Below are positions 33,353 to 43,866 of a DNA stretch of 64,000 bases, piece after piece. The notes beneath the pieces are model-generated. The model was not told where the DNA came from and did no database searches. It saw nothing but the letters and a program-made list of their open reading frames with translations. The position numbers and the translations under genes are program-made. Source of the stretch: Membranipora membranacea (lineage: Eukaryota > Bryozoa > Gymnolaemata > Cheilostomatida > Membraniporidae); NCBI GenBank assembly GCA_914767715.1, contig OU612070.1:1691501-1755500 (forward strand), in the 5' to 3' direction. Positions within the stretch are counted from its first letter, which is position 1; each line of letters opens with the position of its first letter.

Positions 33353-34918
33353 TTTAGAACCTTTAGATCATATTGACAAATGTGTACAGCTAGACTACCC
33401 CTATCCTTAACAATGTATGCAGTCAATTCCAGAAGGTTTCATATAAGAGTAAAGTCTCTCCATAGTCTTATCAATAAATTAACTCGTATAGTTATCAGCT
33501 GTCAAAAATGAATCCTGCCTAGTTGTCAGTTAGATCAAAACTCATTATTGTGAGACAAGTTCTTTCAAATCATTGCTCCTGAATGGTTTTAAGGAGGCAA
33601 ATTTGTTGCCAACTTGATCACTCAGAAGATAGAAACGCAGTGATCAACTTTAAATAGCTTATCCCCCAACCACTACAAAACTAATAGTACAGCACAAGTA
33701 CCATACCTAATGTAACAGTGCTCTCTGTTAGTTTGCCCATGTTCTCTTCTGTGATCAATTTAGCAGCATGTTCTTGGATGATCAACCAATCGCGATCCAG
33801 ATCACCCTCAGTGGTCTGCGGAGATGTCACAGTGAATCTAATGGTGAAATAAAGTTATAGAGTGAGTGGGCTAGAGCAATCAAATCATGTAGTGGACTCA
33901 AGTGATCTCATTGAGAATCGAACCTTGGAATTTGAGAATATGAGGATGCCATTACGTTGCCATCCAGCCTTGGGTCATCATAAAACAGCAGCAGAGCAGA
34001 TTTATAATCAGATAATAACACTTGTAGATGTGTTCGTAGTGGAAAAGGTTAAACATGTTAAATGGAGTAGGGTGTCGCGTCAAACATCCCATGGGTAAAA
34101 AGTACAATTGAGATATGATGTAGCCTTACTGAGGTCGGTCTTAGTTTGAAATAGTTTGATATGTCTTAGTCTAATAACGTGATGGTGCCTGAAGAATGTG
34201 GTTTTGGGTGTAGTATACAGTAACGATATGTTTAGGTTTTACTGGTGATGCTTGTCGCTTAGAAAATTTTAGAGGTGATTATAATATTATATATTGTGGT
34301 AAGTAGAAAGAGTGTCTTTGCACAATCACCACGCAGTCGCTACACTGGCAGTTTCCTCTAACAAAGCTCGACAGAAAGGTTGGTTCGACTCGACATCTTG
34401 AACTAATATATTATAATAGCAGATACTCTTTTTTGAACAATGAATAAAAAATGTAAATCTATACAAGCTCAGTGTAGTTTATTTAACTTGAGTTTGTTAG
34501 GATATCAAGGGCGTCTGCCCCAACAGTGCACATCACATAGAACCCTTTAGCTTATCGGGATGAGTATAATTCTTACTTTTCTAATATGAGCCTGCAACCC
34601 TTCAACACCATACGCCCTCATAACAAACCATAGCTTGAGTGCTCTGAATCGTCGGCTAAGCGGAATCTGCCAGTGCTGGAAGATAGAAACGCAGACTATT
34701 ATGTGATATAGTAATATTATATAGAGTATTATATAGAAATGGCATAGGCTGGTATTGGCAAGTTCAAAAACAACACAGCACTTTGTTTATGGAAGGTTTT
34801 AGAGAAATTTAATGATGTGGTTTTGTTTTTGCTAGAACCCTATGGATACAAAGTACAATTAGGATATGGTGTTTAAAAAATTCAATTGAGGGCATATCAT
34901 AGGTGTTGGTAGGAGACT

Positions 34919-35131
34919 GGGACACACTGACGGGGCACACTGACGGAGCACACTGACTGGGCACACTGACGGGGCACACTGACGGGGCACACTGACGGGG
35001 CACACTGACGGGGCACACTGACGGGGCACACTGACGGGGCATACTGACGGGGCGCACTGACGGGGCACACTGACAGGGCACACTGACGGGGCACACTGAC
35101 GGGGCACACTGACGGGGCACACTGACGGGGC
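34919..35131. repeat. 13-bp minisatellite, about 16 copies
   Basis: Units of cacactgacgggg follow one another with few changes. Thirteen is not a multiple of three and the unit has no stop in any minus frame, so all three minus frames stay open and translate to the same PRQCAPSVCPVSV-type repeat. This explains three overlapping long frames here; none is a gene. Confidence 0.95.
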
Positions 35132-35799
35132 ACTTTTTTTTCTCTTGGCTGCTTTATAATCAAAGCTATGGAGGAAAATTTTTGACTATGACTATCAACA
35201 TGATGAAGCCACATCAATATTTGATTGCACAATAAATAAATCATCAAAATGTACACGAGATCAGTGAAATTTGGTTAACTTGACCTATTTAGGGTGACCG
35301 AGGTTCCACCCTCCCCTCACCCCAAATAGTTTCCCATCAGCCTGGACCCTATATTGTGGAAGAACTAGCTGAATTTTCGAGCTCTAAGGAGAAATATTTA
35401 TAATTTGATATAAAATAATATAGTATGATAATGAAAATTAGTCATGGAAACAGTAAAAAACAAAGGGAGTGAAATCAGAAAAATCCAGTTATCAGAGGGA
35501 AATAACCAACGAAATAGCAGTAATTTGATCCATCAGTGGACTTGATGTAATGATGTAGAGTTGAAATTGTAGAACATACCATATAATCTACTGCCGCTCC
35601 GCTGTTCTCATGCTGCAAATAGAGAGGTTCGACGTTGAAAGTACAAGGCAACGCAGCAGTGTTGGTCACACCTCTATGTCTACCTTGAGACCAAACATCG
35701 ATCACCCATGCAGAGAACGGATGACAACCAAACCAACTGGCAGGCCAGAACATGCAGTCAGCAGAGCACAGTCTGACTTTTTTTATGCAAAGACCAGAA

Positions 35800-37503
35800 C
35801 TGTAAAACAGAGTACATTTTTTTAAGCCAACCCAAAATATAGTGATTAAGCCAGTATTAGCACATTTTTGTATTTTTCTAATCTGCCAAGGGAAGACTAT
35901 TTGTATTTTAATAATTGTTTTTTTCAGAATACAATATTATGATGTACTTTTAATTATTGCAAGCATTTCGAATGAAAAGCTACCAATAAAAAAAAATGAA
36001 ACTTTGCCAGTAACAGAACAATATTCCGATTCATTTTAATACAATTCCAATTCAATTAACTCAAGTTACTTCATTTTGATAGTGTATGTTATTTTAATAT
36101 CAAGCTCGATTTCATCTATACTTAATTCAATATCTTGGTACTCCTGATGTGAAAATTAGAAATAAACTAAACCAGATATTGTAAGATGCCATCTTGGCCA
36201 ATTCTTATTTTGAGTGAATAAAGTAAAATACAAATTGTAAAACAATTATAGAAAAACTTTCATGGTACGCTAAAACTGACCTGAATTTTGCCTGCCAAAG
36301 AAGGGACTCCTAAAGGTATACAACCTTTTACTGCAACGGTCGCTACCAGACCACCCAATCAAACTATCCCAACAAATCAAGGAAGAAATCAAGAAAGGAT
36401 TGAATTACAGACATAGTGATTTTGGTAGTGGGAAGGGTTTAGACATGTTAAATGGAGTAGTTTTTTTTCGGCAAACATCCCAGGGGTACAAGTTACAATT
36501 AGGATAGGATGTGATCTTACTGGTGCTGCTTTAGCCATATAAAATGAGAGCGCTTCAATAATGTGGTTTTGGCTGCAGTATACAACTATGATATTAATAG
36601 GTGATGGTCGTCTAGAACTCAATTACAAAGAACTATATAAAGTTATATATTTAAGCTCTTCAAGGGTGTGGCCTTACTGGCCTTGGCTGTTGTCTGGAAT
36701 GGTCTGATATGTCTTGACATAGCGTAACATGAGCTTCATAGAGACTAGGTCAACTGCTCGACCGTTGATGTACTGCCATAGTGTCTAATAAAATGAGAGC
36801 GCCTCACGAGAATGTGGTTCTGGGTGCAGTATGCAAGCATGATATTTCTAGGTTTTACTGGTGCTGGGTGATATTTATAAGGGTCAGGTACCCTTTTTTA
36901 TTTTTCTCTGTTATTTTATCATTTTACCAGTAAGTTTTTACTCATACTGCTCTCTTACCTTGACCACATGACTGGATTTTATATTGTTCTCAATATTGTA
37001 TCAATTTTGAGTGTTACATCTTACCCACTGGCTGGATTTTCTGAGATGACAGTCTTTTTACCCATTAGATGATCAGTCTAAATTACATCAGACCAAAATC
37101 CATAATGGGAGCAGAGTGCAGATTCTAAATGAGGTGCAACAACAACATCATATACCAGTTAATATCTCTGCTCGAAAGCCAACTCATTAAACTCTTTAGT
37201 CTTCGAACCATAAATGTCAAAAATCTACAGACGAGGACCTTGGAAGCCTGATGATAGTTACCTGATGAATTCCCACATGGTATGTTGCAGGTGTAGTAGC
37301 TCAAAGTACAAGTGAAGTAACAAGGCTTAGGAAATCCCAGGTTAGAGCAGTATATAACCTCATATTTTTACAGAAAGTTAAAACACTAAATTACCTACAA
37401 AAGCTACTCTTCCTAATATATACATTCACAACATTAGGTGACAAATTGATTGATTATAAGATTATAAGAATCACTATCTTTTTTTGCGTTCTCAAGGAGT
37501 ACG
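35800..37503. other. Gene-free stretch with dispersed repeat copies
   Basis: Related fragments occur at about 34020-34260, 34800-34880, 36420-36620 and 36650-36870. They share words such as gttaaatggagtag, ggtacaa.ttacaattagga, aaaatgagagcgc and atgtggtt.tgg.tgcagta. They look like old copies of one dispersed family. I searched for upstream HDC exons here and found none I can support. Confidence 0.5.
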
Positions 37504-37866
37504 AGGGGGCTCAGTTGGTTAGAGCGCCGTCCTTTAGCATGAACAGATTGAAGGTCGTGGGTTTGAGTCTCACTGCATTCCATCGACTACTTGGGTTTGG
37601 TTGGCCCCCAGGTTTGCTCCAACCTGCCTGCAAACCGAGAGCAATTTGGTGCAGATATTGCGGACCCGCCATCAAGGCACAACAATTTTGCCGCCCATGC
37701 CTCGGGAGGCTTTGTGGTGAGCAATAAGACATCCGAACTTATCGCTGATAATAGGGGTGATAGGGAATAAATGATGATAAGTGATGATTAGTGATGATAA
37801 GTGATGATAAATGATGATAAGTGATGATAAGTGATGATAAGTGATGATAAGTGATGATAAGTGATA
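37504..37866 (+). mobile_element. tRNA-derived SINE with 10-bp repeat tail
   Basis: The head has an A box at 37508-37518 (GGCTCAGTTGG, followed by TTAGAGCG) and a B box at 37560-37570 (GGTTTGAGTCT). The body continues to ~37760. The tail is about ten copies of gtgatgataa up to 37866. It differs in head and body from the SINE at 29920-30305, so two SINE families are present. Confidence 0.82.
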
Positions 37867-38002
37867 GGGAATAAGTCATACCAACTTAAGTGATGATAGT
37901 GATCTTTATACAAACTTTTGGTCTTTTCACTATACATGTAAGAGAAGCAGAAGCAGTATATGCATGGAACAATCAAGCCATAACCAAAGTATCTGAATAT
38001 AA

Positions 38003-39300
38003 GACTAAAGGTGGCTTCGCGGTTTGGCTACTGTACAAACAGCCTCACTAAACACCAATAATATTCTGTAACATTTACCATCCTCCTGGAAAGTCAAAAA
38101 ATGTGAAAGACAATATTACCAATCAAATTGTATCAAGTATTTTGAAACATCTACAAACACACCGGTCATCTAGTCTGCTTTTGTGTGGAGATTTCAACGG
38201 CCTTGACACATCGCCGATCACCACCCTTCTCCCGCTCAAACAAATAGTCAATTACTCAAGACGAAATGATGCAATGCTGGATCTTGTTTTTACAGACATT
38301 GATGAGTATGCTGATACTAAATACAAAAAGCTACCACCCATCCTAAACAACCAAGCAAAAATGACTAAACATGTGACTAATTGACAAACAGGAAATAACA
38401 CCTGCGACAAAGATTTACATCACGATCAGGAGTTATCTACTCTTGACTAGTCTAAGGTGTTTGAATGTAATTCTGCAAATGAGAAAATTAAGACCAGACA
38501 ATAAACTGTGTGTTTGATTAACATTATGAAAAAGCTAAGACGTACCAAATTCCGTGTCCACACCAACAGAAATCCAGCATGGCAAGCTCTCTCTGTACTC
38601 AGATGAGAAAACAACTAGAAAGGAAAACAGAGGCTTAGGTCAAAAACACAGTTCATGGAAGTAAAACATTGTGGAACAACATTCAGGAACGGCAATCACC
38701 GCAGAACTCCCTTCTTATTTGGATGAATGGTAATTGTCTGACAATTTCCGACTCTGTTGAAAATCTCAACAACTACTATTAGAGCAAAGCAAGTAGCGGC
38801 GACACTGTCGACATCAACTTTCCTGACATCCCAGCTGTCACAGGAAACACAATCATAAGGGTTACTGAGCTCAAAATATACTCTCTTTCATGCAATATCA
38901 ACACTCAAAACACTCAATTATCAACATCTTGAATAATAATTCACATTTACTCGCAGAGCCATTAGCCCATTAGTGAACTTGATTCTCTCGGTTGGAGTTT
39001 TTCCAAACTTGTATAAGAAAGCAGAGATAACAACTCTGAAGAAAGAAAAATCTGCTGCGGTATTTAAAGATCTAAGACGGTCTCGCTTCTCTTCCACCTT
39101 TGGAAAATAGCCGCAAGATTTATTGTCAATCACATCAGAAATGACCCGAATAACCTCGGTCATCAGTGCGCTTACACCGAATCACTCGGCACCACAGATG
39201 CTTTGGTGAAGTTCTCCTCAGATATAGCCACCAATCTTGACAATATTAACACAATAGCTGTCCACGCATTACTGCTTGATTTTAGCAAAGCCTGAAAGCA
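38003..39300 (+). mobile_element. LINE relic: endonuclease and start of reverse transcriptase
   Basis: Plus-strand pieces read NIYHPPGKSKNVKDNITNQI, then SSLLLCGDFNGLD and NDAMLDLVFTDIDEY (endonuclease end), then KLRRTKFRVHTNRNPAWQAL. RT pieces follow: ISPLVNLILSVGVFPNLYKK and, after frame changes, DALVKFSSDIATNLDNINTI and ALLLDFSKA. Many stops and frame shifts interrupt it. The element is cut before the YADD box. Confidence 0.85.
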
Positions 39301-40087
39301 TGAAACCAGATCATGCACACAGTAAATTACTTTCGCTGTACATTTAGACACCATCACTGTAAACAGTAGTCTTCAGTTTAGTAGCTATAACTAGAACTAT
39401 TTTAATGTACATGGCATAGACATCGATACATAGATGCCTAACCAGTATTTGCGGTTCTCATTATTACTGGTTAACCACAATCAGTGGTAGGGATAGCCTG
39501 ATATCTTGATGAATTTCAATGTCCAGAAAAAATTCCTGTTACACCCGAATAGTAGTAAGGATAGTGGACTAGTTTTTCAGCTAGTCCATCTAATTTCATT
39601 TTTGAAAAAAACCCTACCACTGATTTCTTATATACAGGCGATTGGCGAAAAGTGGGACAACTCCCAAGAGCGGTCTAGGTTTCTATTGGCTCTATTTCTA
39701 TAGTAAATGGCCATGAATTGTCACCTTTACTGCTCATTCAGAATAAATCAGTCCCGCATCTTGCTCTTAAACTACTACAAAGTTCGCCGCCAGACATGTG
39801 AGGTTGTGTATAAATGTTATTCTAGCTCTGCCCCATGGGGTAAAGAAAAAATTAATAAGGTGGGGCAAAAACATTCAGTTATTACTTGGTGTATATTGGA
39901 AGAGAATCATATCATATAATAATATATAAACACACAAAAAAAACAAGAATTACTTTCCCTCGTGGGTTGTCGGATTAGATATCACAGAATAATAAGGAAA
40001 AAAAGTAACGAAGAGTAATTAATTGAGGAAATAAAATTGATTGATACTGCGACTGAGTGTACTCTCACTTGCTGATCTTCACACCTT
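39301..40087. other. Intergenic sequence without supported genes
   Basis: AT-rich sequence between the LINE relic and the pentraxin 3' end. A short inverted pair (ggatagtggactag...ctagtccatc) lies near 39557-39588. No exon is seen. Confidence 0.45.
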
Positions 40088-43000
40088 CTATTGACAGCAC
40101 GGAACAAGTTGTTCAGTGAAAGATGCAGGTCCTGATATCTCCATATCATCCATTGTGAGGAGATTTCCTTTACTGTAACAGTTATACTTTCCTACCTCCT
40201 CCTCTGTTAACTCATAGTCCCACATGTTTATAAGAGCAACTCTACCCCTCCATGTCTGACTGGTTTCAAATCCGCCTACTGAAGTAAATAAATCTTATAT
40301 AATATAATTCAGCAAGATATTATAGAATAGTATAGGTAATTCAAAATTTAAATTAACATTAATAATCATAACACGATTAAATAATGACCTTGAGATATAA
40401 TTACTATTTTTTATTTTCACATATGCTGAGAGGAACAGCTGCTGGTTGGCCCTTCCAACAAGCAGCAGGGTGAATAAATCGCAAGTCGCCAACTTGTGTA
40501 TGTCCATAATAATGTAAACAAGTATAAACAACCTCTTAGAAAAACAGCATTCGGCAAAGATTGTTTTTGGGGGATCTTTCCTGCACAGGTCAAACCGGTG
40601 ATTTCGTTATTTTTATCTGTAAAAACAGCAACAAATGTACATAAAAATTATAACTCACGAGGTTTGTCTTGGTCCTGTAGTACGACCAGTCTTGCGCCTT
40701 CATCTATTGCCTGCTCAGATGTGTCAACAACGTCTATCCATAATTCCATTACTGATGAATCATATACCTTACCGGTGTACCACTATAAAATCAAAAGATT
40801 GTGCAATGAAATCTAAAACTGATTTTATTGTGAGTCAAGAGTCTAAACTTTATCACTTATTTATTTGAATTAAGTAAATATTAAGGCCTTGTTGTCAGTC
40901 CAGCAGGGTGTCTGCCAGTCAGAATAGATAAGATTTAAGTTATTTCAACCCTGACATAGAGCATTAAAATGCTGTTGTTAATTGGAGCGATTTGAAATTC
41001 AGTGGCCAGTAACTTGTTTGTTGTGACACATAAAAAATATCTATTCAAAAAGGGTTGACCAGCATCAGAAAGCATACTAGATGAAAAAATGACTAGTATT
41101 TTGATTTTCGGCATACAGGAATTATAGAGGTCAATCGCTTGACTCTATCTATGTACAATCATACCCGCATGTTCCCACTTTTCTTCCAAGTGAAGCAATG
41201 CTTTTTCCATCCGAGTAGCCTTTTATTGTATTCTTCTGTAGTCTTGTTTAAATTATCGTAAATACCGTGACCATTTCTCAGCAGAGTTATGTCCCCCTTT
41301 GCCTCAAATCCAATCGCAAATTCATTAGCTTTATAAATAATTTTACTTGGAATACCTACAAAGCATAATAAAAAAAATAATTACATCGTATTCAACAAAA
41401 TAGATCATGGCAGTTGAGCAACATCAAAAATTGAATATTTCTGTCTCACTCCTCATACAATGAAATCGCGAGTTAGGACAGTATAAACCAGCTACACATG
41501 TCACACTAGGTACGGCAGTTTATCCTTTCTTCTCATGTGTGAATGGAATGATGTTGGTTGCAGAAGACACCTTTTGATTAGTACCTGTTTCAGTTTCTGG
41601 CAGCTTGCTGCACACTCACGATTAGGAGGTCCACCATGGCCTCACCTCTAGGATGCACTCTAGCTTGCTAGGATGTATCACACTCTCAGTATGAGGAATC
41701 CGAGCAACTTGCGTCCCTCTTTAGGGGCAGCCCAACCTCTGTTTTGTCATTAACAGGGGGACGTAGAACATTTGTGTCTCGCAAAGGAAGAAGATTATAT
41801 TACTCCCGGGGTCAACGTCTTACCAGTTTTAACTGCCAGGCTGATGATCCAATCCTGAAACCATTCATCATCATCCACTTCTGTATATAACCACATACAT
41901 ATAGATAACTCATCTAGGGCCGGCAGCTTCTTAGCAGCATATAAGAATGTATCATCCCTGACCTCCTGGGTGTAAACTGCTACTTGTTTGTGGTGAGTGC
42001 ATGGGGTAGCTTCTAAAAGTTAACTATTTTATTATACCACATGTATACAACATATCAAAACAAAAGTTTATAATAAATTATTATCAAAATACATGTATTT
42101 TATAATATACAGCACAATGATTTAGCAGAGTGGCATAACGTTATTGAATTGTGTTATATCATCAATTTGCATTCGACAGTCCAGGTTCTTTATTGATGTT
42201 TTGGATTTTGAGTTAGAAATTGTATTAGGCAGCTTGTTGTATTCAGTTTGATATCATCTTTTTTACCAACAAAAGTTCATAGAAAAACGAGATCATTTTA
42301 AAATGTTATGTAATTTTCAAACTCAAACAATTGAAAGCTCAAATAAACTCCATCAGATTTGTGGTTTGAAAATCGCTACAGATTCATTAGATTTTTAGTG
42401 AGCGACCGTTGATTTTTTTTTTTAAATCCGTTCGAAACTGTTATCAAAGTCATGGCACGAGAAAATCCAATTTTGAAATTTTTTATGTATGCTCTCATTT
42501 AATATCAGTTTGTGAAGGTCGACCAGCCCCAAAAGGTAGTTGATTTTGAGCTATGAGCCTCACTTTGGCTGTATATGGTGTCCTCTCTTTAATTTCTCAA
42601 TGATGAATGGACATGTAAGAGATAAACCTAAGTCTCAGATTATAGTATTATTGATCTGTTTGTGATGATTACCTTATTAATTGAAGGGTCAGTGCGCATT
42701 TGCATTGCATTTCACGCACAGATACAATACGATACTACACTGTCATTTTCATTGACAATTGTGCTACAACTTTAATTTCTTTAGTTTTCTGTTGTGTTTT
42801 CTATTGCTTCATGATAACTTTGTTCACAGATTATGTCAGACTGCAATGAAAAACATAGAAGTAAATACCAAAAAATAAATCACATAGCTTAGTAACATAT
42901 CTTACCTGATTGAAGTGCCATCATGATTGAGACGAGTCCTACAAATACTACATTGAGAAATATCAGTGTAAGTAACAGCAATCCAGTCACCAAACCTAGT

Positions 43001-43173
43001 CTGAATTTTTTATTTATCTTGTTTTTTACAGGAATCGTTGTGTTTTCTATCCTTGCTTTGTTCTCTGAAACAGGTTTTCTGATGGTTGAATTTGATTGAG
43101 AAGCCATATCAATATATTGTTTTGGCCCTTCATAGTCCTCAATGCAGTCATAATCATGCTCACGTCCCTCCAT
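40088..43173 (-). CDS. Type II membrane protein with pentraxin domain, five exons, 320 aa
   Basis: Pentraxin domains bind ligands through calcium in innate recognition and at synapses. Exons in order: 42906-43173, 41824-42012, 41165-41355, 40659-40782, 40088-40278. All are GT-AG, phases match, and the sum is 321 codons with the stop. Residues 1-57 are a charged cytoplasmic tail, 58-84 a membrane helix (LGLVTGLLLLTLIFLNVVFV), with no signal peptide before it, so the C-terminus is outside. The pentraxin-like fold follows: LDELSICMWLYTE, FAIGFEAKGDITLL, KKHCFTWKKSGN (close to HxCxSW, one residue short), RLVVLQDQDKP (as LVLGQDQD), and WRGRVALINMWDYELTEEEV. It ends FTEQLVPCCQ. Neuronal pentraxin receptors have the same layout but with a coiled-coil stalk, which is absent here. 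The gene looks intact. Confidence 0.85.
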
Positions 43174-43640
43174 TACGATCTCTGTGAGTGTTATGAATCA
43201 TAAGCTCAATGCCATCTCTTTTCTATCAATTGTAACAAGGAGTGAGAGTCCTGAAGGGTAACAGTGGACATTGCCAACATCTTCCTTATAGTTTTCCTCA
43301 ATTAAACTCTTTACTTGGTCGAAATAAATCATTATTGTGCTTGTGAAGGTATGTAGTTCCTTAGACTATTTGTCCATACAGCAGTTTAATTGGCTAGTAT
43401 TTTCATCACGATATGCAGTTCATTGAACTAATTTGAAATTCCACAAGAATTTTTCGTTTAATAGCCAACTGGATTTTCCTCTTTGCGTAAACTATAATGG
43501 CCTACCTCTGTGTGATATGTGGTTGAGCTAATGGTGTATCTGGCCTGTTTTCAAATGAGGCAATAGTTCAAGAGGAACTTTTCATTCCAGTTTGTCATCG
43601 CTATCACCACATATTTTTACCATGTTTGTAGATTTCATAG
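43174..43640. other. Upstream flank of the pentraxin gene
   Basis: AT-rich with no exon. The start ATG at 43171-43173 is the first of its frame. No clear TATA box is seen. Confidence 0.4.
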
Positions 43641-43642
43641 AT

Positions 43643-43866
43643 CATATGATTACTGGCAGGATCAACCAGATAGCGCCACCGACCTTCTCCGCTGAGGGAG
43701 GAGGAGGTGACACGGGCTCCGCGCGTCCACAACCGCGGCCACCGAGATCGCCTTGTCACAGGATCTTGTTCGGCTGCGCTCGCTGTGAGATCTTGGAGAC
43801 GACTGACCGCGAGCGCCGACGTGACGACCTTTACCAAAGGCCGCCGTGTCGTACTTGCGTACAGTG
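43643..43866 (-). rRNA. Ribosomal DNA fragment: 5' ETS plus first ~30 nt of 18S
   Basis: On the minus strand 43672 to 43643 reads CTGGTTGATCCTGCCAGTAA flanked by TAT and TCATATG, the nearly invariant 5' end of eukaryotic 18S rRNA. It then diverges at once into unrelated AT-rich sequence. Directly upstream (43866 to 43673) lies ~195 bp of very GC-rich DNA, unlike anything nearby, which is what an external transcribed spacer would look like. No more rRNA follows. This is an rDNA fragment, not a working gene. Confidence 0.85.

Larger units (their letters stand above)
31512..35799 (-). pseudogene. Histidine-decarboxylase-like gene, 3' part only, core exons missing
   Basis: HDC makes histamine from histidine with PLP. 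Exons found: 35580-35799 (5' limit uncertain, possibly 35736), 34577-34675, 33707-33837, 32464-32573, 32137-32227, 31512-31882. The first two join in phase as FNVEPLYLQHENSGAAVDYM + [20 protein letters not shown] then [12 protein letters not shown]. The third gives RFTVTSPQTTEGDLDRDWLI, as in HDC/DDC C-termini. The last three continue in phase as a ~165-residue Ser-rich tail ending at a stop, like the HDC C-terminal extension. Broken parts: the exon between 34577 (phase 0) and 33837 (phase 2), which should encode ~65 residues including the LGLVxFRLK block, is not found. No exon for the N-terminal ~300 residues is seen before the next gene. The PLP-lysine region reads FWPASW where FNPxKW is expected. 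A pseudogene or partly lost copy is likeliest; unrecognised exons remain possible. Confidence 0.62.

Noticed and set aside
34809-35256. Three overlapping minus-strand frames encoding PRQCAPSVCPVSV-like repeats
   Set aside because: They are all produced by the 13-bp minisatellite; the unit has no stop in any minus frame and no splice or start context supports a gene.
37504-37575. Possible tRNA gene (A and B boxes present)
   Set aside because: No complete acceptor and anticodon stems; it continues into a SINE body with a repeat tail. The same holds for 30229-30305 and 12810-12866.
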